DNA of 27,581 nt from Alloprevotella tannerae (GTDB lineage: Bacteria > Bacteroidota > Bacteroidia > Bacteroidales > Bacteroidaceae), in contig JABZGO010000002.1 of assembly GCA_015259305.1 (NCBI GenBank), forward strand, positions 1 to 27,581. Reading direction: 5' to 3'. The notes under the pieces are model-generated. The model was given only the letters and a program-made list of their open reading frames with translations. It made no database searches and was not told the origin of the DNA. The position numbers and the translations under genes are program-made. Each line of letters begins with the position of its first letter. Position 1 is the stretch's first letter. Shown here in pieces: positions 23,706-27,581 of this stretch.

Positions 23706-23738
23706 CGCTTTCGTGCTCGCTCAAATCGAACGAAAGCG
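23706..23738. repeat. 9-bp inverted repeat in the convergent gap
   Basis: CGCTTTCGT (23706-23714) and ACGAAAGCG (23730-23738) with a 15-base spacer, just after the ATPase stop. It may add to termination on the plus strand, but no T tract follows. Confidence 0.5.
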
Positions 23739-23743
23739 TAAAA

Positions 23744-23777
23744 TAAAAAACGCCGGCCAAAAGGTCAGCGTTTATTT
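23744..23777. terminator. Bidirectional terminator between ATPase and lptC
   Basis: Imperfect stem AAACGCCGGCC / GGTCAGCGTTT with loop AAAA, flanked by A-rich sequence on one side and TTATTT on the other; on the minus strand it ends in CGTTTTTTATTTT. It overlaps the lptC stop codon and serves two convergent genes. Confidence 0.65.
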
Positions 23778-24542
23778 CTTTTGCGGAATGGGGCGCTCGC
23801 GCATCGGCGGAGCGGAATCGGATTGCGTAGGTGCGGAGCCGGAAGCGGCCGGCTGACTATCGTTGAACATCGGCATATAGCCACTACTGCGATGCAACTC
23901 ATACTGCGTCAGTTGCTCGTTGGCGGTGAAGCGATTGCCTTCTATCATGTGCCCCGGCTTTTTAATCTGCATATAGCTATCAGAGTAAAAACGATGCTCC
24001 AGCATATCCCAGAACACTTCGTGCGTACGAAAAGTCGTCTGCGTGGCCCGATTGTCGATAAAAACGTTGCCTTTAAAGTGCCATAAGCGTTCGTCGAAGC
24101 ACCAAGCCGTATCGGCTTGCATGTAAAGGTCCATTTTGAAATTCTCATCAAAACGTTCGAGGAAGATACCGCGCGGGAATTCTTGGCGAGGCGGCTTGGT
24201 CTGATCGTAATAGAGCCACGCCTCGGCTATGATACGATACTTCATCACGCCGGAATCGGAGATCATTTTCGTCACGCCAAAGGTTTCCATCACAGGCATT
24301 GAGTCGCGCGGCATATCGAGGCGTCCAGTAGGTGGTTTGTCGCCTCCGCAACTCCCCAAGAGAGAGACCACGAACAGCAAGAGTAAGCCGGCAACACTCC
24401 AATCAGTCCATCGACGCAAGCGAACGGGAGCAGCTGAAGCGGGTGCAAATGCAGACCGCCGCCCGGCGGTCTTTTGAAAACCGGGCAGCAGTCGTAATGC
24501 TTTATTTTGCCTAAAGTGGGCCGTCTTTATTGGGCTTTCCAT
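23772..24542 (-). CDS. lptC: LptC-like lipoprotein of the LPS export system
   Basis: LptC bridges the inner-membrane LptBFG transporter to periplasmic LptA. The frame has 256 residues. A hydrophobic segment ending in a lipobox (LLLLFVVSLLGSCGG, Cys at about 65) is followed by the LptC domain: MPVMETFGVTKMISDSGVMK, YRIIAEAWLYY, FPRGIFLERFDE, ADTAWCFDERLWHFKGNVFI and FRTHEVFWDM. The tail is a proline/serine-rich low-complexity stretch. The first 41 residues (basic, alanine-rich) have no counterpart expected in the family. A TTG at 24419 in frame would give MRRWTDWSVAGLLLLFVV, a normal lipoprotein signal, and may be the true start; ATG at 24542 overlaps the upstream gene by 16 bp. A terminator-like hairpin (24453-24475) lies between the two candidates. 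It ends the coaX operon. Confidence 0.85.
   Translation of the reverse strand: MESPIKTAHFRQNKALRLLPGFQKTAGRRSAFAPASAAPVRLRRWTDWSVAGLLLLFVVSLLGSCGGDKPPTGRLDMPRDSMPVMETFGVTKMISDSGVMKYRIIAEAWLYYDQTKPPRQEFPRGIFLERFDENFKMDLYMQADTAWCFDERLWHFKGNVFIDNRATQTTFRTHEVFWDMLEHRFYSDSYMQIKKPGHMIEGNRFTANEQLTQYELHRSSGYMPMFNDSQPAASGSAPTQSDSAPPMRERPIPQKK
24453..24475 (+). other. GC-rich hairpin with T4 inside the 5' part of lptC
   Basis: AGACCGCC (24453-24460), loop GCCC, GGCGGTCT (24465-24472), then TTT. On the plus strand this has the form of an intrinsic terminator, antisense to lptC; in the lptC mRNA it is a stable stem-loop upstream of the alternative TTG start. Confidence 0.5.
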
Positions 24543-25834
24543 TTTGCAAACCAGCGCTCGTTAAAGCTGATGCCAATCGTAAAGCGAATATAATCTTCTT
24601 TAAGCAGCGTCTTCGTGCTTGGCGCTACGTGTTCATATTGAACGCCTAAATTTACAATGCAACGATTGCTGTAGTTTGTGTTGACGGGGAGGCCTACGCC
24701 TGCACTGATAATATAACTCTTCGGACCATCCTGCCCATTGACGCGAACATAGGGCGAAGCGTAAGAGAAGCCGGCACGATAGCGCACGTGGTCGCGCCAG
24801 CGCAAGCCTTCTTCGTTGGCAATATACTCTACGCCGGCGGAGAAGCGCGAACGATCGAGCAACTGCCCCTTAGATACATTATATATATAGCGGCCATCGG
24901 CGCCTACGGAAAGTTCCGGCATGCGCACATCAGCCCATTTTTGCAAATTATAATCGACGGAAAGCGTCAAACTGCGATTCCACGTCCACGACAAGCCCGC
25001 ACCAAAGCTCGTGGGCAGCGCGAAAGCCTTAGCCGTGCCGATTGTATCGCCCACGAATCCATTGCCTACAGACTTCAGATCATAGAAGAAAGCATTGCGA
25101 TTGATATCGTGGCCAAGGCCATACGAAAGGCCGAGCGCCAGCGTGTGTTTCTTGCCGATCGACTGCACATATTGCAAACCGAAATCAGCCTTATAGGTAT
25201 GCAGACTAGCCGAATATTGGCGACGCAGCGTACTGATGGTAGCGTCGGAGAAAGAAGAGGTGACGGAATGATCGATATCGCCCCAGAGATAGCCGAAGTT
25301 GGCGCCCACGGAAAGTCCTCGGAGCGGTTCCCAGCCGATGCCGGCATAAGCTACGTGCAAGCCGCCATCGCCTTTATAGGCATTGGTTTGCGTCACCTCG
25401 CCCGTCTGTGTCTGCATCGTGGTCTTCCGACTGAAATCATAACCCACGGTCGAGTAGGGCAAGAGGCCGATTGAGAAGCCCAAGCGTCGGCGGAGGCGGA
25501 AGCCCGCCGTGATGTAATCAAGACTCGTATTGCGAGCATTCACTTTCAAGCTACCTTCCGTCAAATAGGTGTTTTGCAGCGTAAGACCGGCATCAAAAAG
25601 AAACGCCAAAGAGTCGATAGCGGAATAAGATGCAGGGTTGAGCACATTAAGCGTAGCGCCGGAACGCACACCGAGGCCCGTGCCGGCCATATCTGTAGTT
25701 CTGGCACTGTAACGATCGTTGAGCAAACCGAAGCCATAGCGCGAATAAGGCGAATTGCTGCCGTTGGTCTGGGCCATGGCAAACGTTGCGGCGAGAAGAG
25801 CCGAAACGAAGAGGGTTATTTTTCGAATTGTCAT
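24527..25834 (-). CDS. Outer-membrane beta-barrel protein of unknown function
   Basis: A 435-residue protein with a clear signal peptide (MTIRKITLFVSALLAATFAM, cleavage near residue 21 after AMA) and then alternating aromatic/hydrophobic beta strands to the end. Seen: SPYSRYGFGLLNDRYSARTT near the mature N-terminus, NPASYSAIDSLAFLFDAGLT, repeated glycine-rich turns such as AGIGWEPLRGLSVGANFGYL and LGLSYGLGHDINRNAF, and a C-terminal strand FTIGISFNERWFAKWKAQ. The plan is like FadL/PorV-type barrels, but I cannot name the substrate. Its place between coaX and lptC is a familiar Bacteroidales arrangement, which suggests a housekeeping envelope role. It is 36 bp after coaX and overlaps the annotated lptC start by 16 bp. 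Confidence 0.85.
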   Translation of the reverse strand: MTIRKITLFVSALLAATFAMAQTNGSNSPYSRYGFGLLNDRYSARTTDMAGTGLGVRSGATLNVLNPASYSAIDSLAFLFDAGLTLQNTYLTEGSLKVNARNTSLDYITAGFRLRRRLGFSIGLLPYSTVGYDFSRKTTMQTQTGEVTQTNAYKGDGGLHVAYAGIGWEPLRGLSVGANFGYLWGDIDHSVTSSFSDATISTLRRQYSASLHTYKADFGLQYVQSIGKKHTLALGLSYGLGHDINRNAFFYDLKSVGNGFVGDTIGTAKAFALPTSFGAGLSWTWNRSLTLSVDYNLQKWADVRMPELSVGADGRYIYNVSKGQLLDRSRFSAGVEYIANEEGLRWRDHVRYRAGFSYASPYVRVNGQDGPKSYIISAGVGLPVNTNYSNRCIVNLGVQYEHVAPSTKTLLKEDYIRFTIGISFNERWFAKWKAQ

Positions 25835-25870
25835 AAGGACTATTTTACTACTATCATTAATAAATGCGAA

Positions 25871-26605
25871 CTACTTCCGGGCAACTGTGTTATAGATAGC
25901 CAAAACCTTGAGTCCGCGAGCCACGAGATCAGCTTCGCGCCGCAGGGGCAGCGAGGCATCAGTGGAGAAGTAAACGGCATCGCCGCCCGTCAGGAATATT
26001 TGCAGATCAGCGTGCGCTTGACGAAAGCGATCTATGCAGCCTGTGATTTCATCTTGCCATCCTGTGAGGACGCCGGTGCGAATGGCCGTCAGTGTATCAA
26101 TACCCGGATTCGGCGTAGCGCCTTTAGGGTCGACGAGGGGCAACTGCGCGGTATGTTCGTGCAAGGCGGCGAAGCGCAAAGCCAAGCCCGGCGAGATATT
26201 GCCGCCAAGATATTCGCCCGAAGCGGCGACAAAGTCGTACGTCACGCAAGTGCCGGCATCGATAATCAAGAGCGGATGCGCCGGAAGCAGGTCGGCCGCG
26301 CCAACAGCCGCAGCCCAGCGATCCGCGCCCAGCGTTTCGGGCGTATGATACCCATTCTTCAGCGGTGCAGGCGTTAAGCCCGTCACGCAAAGGGTGGGAA
26401 TCTCCAATTGAGCAAGCAGCGTGCGTAGCGGCAAACTGCGATCGCCCACATCAGAAATGGCGCAACGCTCGACGGGGTACTGCCGCACCCATTCGCGAAG
26501 TTGGCGGCCGTCGGCCGTCAACGGGCAGGCGGCGGCCACGCATCGATCACCCTGAAAGAGGCTCGCTTTCGTCTGCGTATTACCCGCATCTATCGTCAGC
26601 GTCAT
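25871..26605 (-). CDS. coaX: Type III pantothenate kinase
   Basis: Phosphorylates pantothenate, the first step of coenzyme A synthesis, in the cytoplasm. The 244 residues carry the ASKHA-fold motifs of CoaX: MTLTIDAGNTQTKASLF at the N-terminus (phosphate-1), GADRWAAAVGA (about 93-103), LIIDAGTCVTYDF (about 113-125), GGNISPGLALRFAAL (about 134-148) and FLTGGDAVYF near residue 204. Length is normal for the family. I chose the ATG at 26605: the upstream 37 codons to 26716 encode nothing like CoaX and run through the promoter. Promoter boxes lie at 26632-26662, leaving a leader of about 20 bases. It is the first gene of a coaX / barrel protein / lptC operon and is divergent from dnaX. Confidence 0.95.
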   Translation of the reverse strand: MTLTIDAGNTQTKASLFQGDRCVAAACPLTADGRQLREWVRQYPVERCAISDVGDRSLPLRTLLAQLEIPTLCVTGLTPAPLKNGYHTPETLGADRWAAAVGAADLLPAHPLLIIDAGTCVTYDFVAASGEYLGGNISPGLALRFAALHEHTAQLPLVDPKGATPNPGIDTLTAIRTGVLTGWQDEITGCIDRFRQAHADLQIFLTGGDAVYFSTDASLPLRREADLVARGLKVLAIYNTVARK

Positions 26606-26631
26606 TTGGCGTAAACGTCTCAATATTGTTG

Positions 26632-26662
26632 CAAAAGTAGTGTAAACACAAAGAAAGACAAA
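26632..26662 (-). promoter_or_regulatory. Promoter of the coaX operon
   Basis: Minus strand: TTTG at 26662-26659, 19 bp spacer, TACTTTTG at 26639-26632. Both boxes and the spacing match the Bacteroides consensus (TTTG ... TAnnTTTG). Start near 26625, about 20 bases before the ATG. Confidence 0.75.
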
Positions 26663-26884
26663 ACAATAAACGTTTTTTGTAGCCTTATCTGTCCTTGTCG
26701 GGCAATGTGACGGCAAACTTATTTTCTTTTCTCTTGCGCGATGGCAGGCTTTTGCGGCTTTGCGGGCAGAGAGATCTATCGCTAAAAAGGCAGAAACGAG
26801 ACGACAGCGCGCAAATTCACCACACGGAACTCAGATCGCCCAAACTATTTGCCCTGATGTGAGTTATATTCGACGGATTCTATA

Positions 26885-26892
26885 TAAATTTG
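26885..26892 (+). promoter_or_regulatory. Candidate -7 box for dnaX
   Basis: TAAATTTG, an exact TAnnTTTG, 26 bp before the dnaX ATG. No good TTTG is at -33. Confidence 0.55.
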
Positions 26893-26918
26893 CAGACTTA
26901 AGCAGACACAACTCCACT

Positions 26919-27581
26919 ATGGGCAATTATATTGTTTCGGCGCGCAAGTATCGCCCCACGAATTTCGATGATGTCGTGGGTCAACACGCGCTTACGACTA
27001 CACTGAAAAACGCCATCGCGGCCGGAAAACTGGCGCACGCTTATTTATTCTGCGGACCGCGCGGCGTAGGTAAGACGACTTGCGCTCGTATTTTTGCCAA
27101 GACGATCAACTGCCTGCATCCCGGCCCCGGCGGGGAGGCTTGCGGGGAATGCGAAAGTTGCCAAGCGTTTCAGGCGGGTCGAAGTTTGAACGTCCACGAG
27201 CTTGATGCGGCCTCTAACAATAGTGCGGAAGATATCCGCGCCTTGATCGAACAAGTCAATATCTTGCCGCAAATGGGGCGCTACAAGGTGTTCATCATCG
27301 ATGAGGTACACATGCTTAGTACGGCGGCGGCCAACGCATTTCTAAAGACGCTCGAAGAGCCGCCCGCACACGCCATCTTCATCTTGGCGACGACAGAAAA
27401 GCAGAAACTTCTACCTACGATTTTAAGCCGATGCCAGATTTACGACTTCAATCGTATGGAGGTAAACGACATTGTCAATCATCTCAAGCGCGTAGCCGAA
27501 GATCAGCACATTCAATATGAGGAGGCGGCGCTCAACGTCATTGCGCAGAAGGCCGACGGCGGTATGCGCGATGCTTTATCT
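26919..27581 (+). CDS. dnaX: DNA polymerase III subunit gamma/tau, N-terminal part (cut by window edge)
   Basis: The clamp-loader ATPase subunit of the replicative polymerase; 221 residues are in the window and the frame stays open to the edge. Seen: VSARKYRPTNFDDVVGQHAL (about 6-25), Walker A in FCGPRGVGKTTCARIFAKTI (about 44-63), four zinc-binding cysteines in NCLHPGPGGEACGECESC (about 64-81), ELDAASNNSAEDIR, Walker B in YKVFIIDEVHML (about 123-134), LKTLEEPPAHAIFILATTE, the sensor-1 region, and the arginine-finger SRCQ motif (about 167-170). All catalytic residues are present. The start MGNYIVSARKYRP fits the family; no Shine-Dalgarno sequence precedes it, as usual in this phylum. Confidence 0.96.
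   Translation, partial: MGNYIVSARKYRPTNFDDVVGQHALTTTLKNAIAAGKLAHAYLFCGPRGVGKTTCARIFAKTINCLHPGPGGEACGECESCQAFQAGRSLNVHELDAASNNSAEDIRALIEQVNILPQMGRYKVFIIDEVHMLSTAAANAFLKTLEEPPAHAIFILATTEKQKLLPTILSRCQIYDFNRMEVNDIVNHLKRVAEDQHIQYEEAALNVIAQKADGGMRDALS

Noticed and set aside
26606..26716. Upstream extension of coaX
   Set aside because: It passes through a well-formed promoter, and the conserved N-terminal motif starts right at 26605.
1..27581. tRNA, rRNA, insertion sequences and prophage genes
   Set aside because: Nothing resembling transposases, integrases, tRNA arms or rRNA was seen on either strand by reading; a tool-based scan would be needed to exclude small RNAs.

Overview
The window looks like chromosomal DNA of a member of the Bacteroidales, plausibly Prevotellaceae or a relative. 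The evidence is the two-part housekeeping block (coaX, an outer-membrane barrel gene and lptC on one side of a divergent dnaX; a membrane-anchored SurA/PpiD-like isomerase with the family's typical N-terminus), the lack of Shine-Dalgarno sequences, and Bacteroidetes-type promoters: -7 boxes reading TAnnTTTG lie before six genes or operons, once with a well-spaced -33 TTTG. The genus is not certain.

Positions 1-17602 hold a surface-polysaccharide gene cluster, all on the minus strand. In transcription order it contains a Wzx-type flippase, a GT2, a GT-D (DUF1792) transferase, a Stealth-type sugar-phosphate transferase, a membrane acyltransferase, a GT4, an EpsG-like (Wzy) polymerase, a GT-B-like transferase, a second GT2 and two more GT4s. 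It ends in a tight module made of a PglC-like phosphoglycosyl transferase, a PylC/CarB-like ATP-grasp enzyme, a PglE-like aminotransferase and a PglF-like nucleotide-sugar dehydratase cut by the window edge. Together they could build an amino sugar, load it on undecaprenyl phosphate, extend and decorate the repeat unit, flip it and polymerise it. No PglD-type acetyltransferase, chain-length regulator or UpxY/UpxZ-type regulator is visible. By eye the two GT4 genes at 4.6-6.9 kb are richer in G+C than the AT-rich genes at 7.1-17.6 kb, which suggests a mosaic origin.

Positions 17603-27581 are more conserved: an eight-helix membrane protein of unknown function, the periplasmic foldase-like isomerase with a clear terminator, a divergent AAA ATPase with a DUF4143 domain, a short bidirectional terminator region, then lptC, an outer-membrane barrel protein and coaX as one minus-strand operon, and finally dnaX divergent from coaX and cut by the right edge.

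The most unusual feature is a set of short degenerate tandem arrays in the intergenic gaps upstream of four genes (near 4.3, 8.3, 14.3 and 22.1 kb). Their period is 21-23 bp, about two DNA helical turns, with three to five copies each. Two loci 10 kb apart share the same palindromic core; the other two have their own unit sequence but the same format. A further 33-bp triple repeat abuts the promoter of the ATPase gene. I do not recognise this as a described element.
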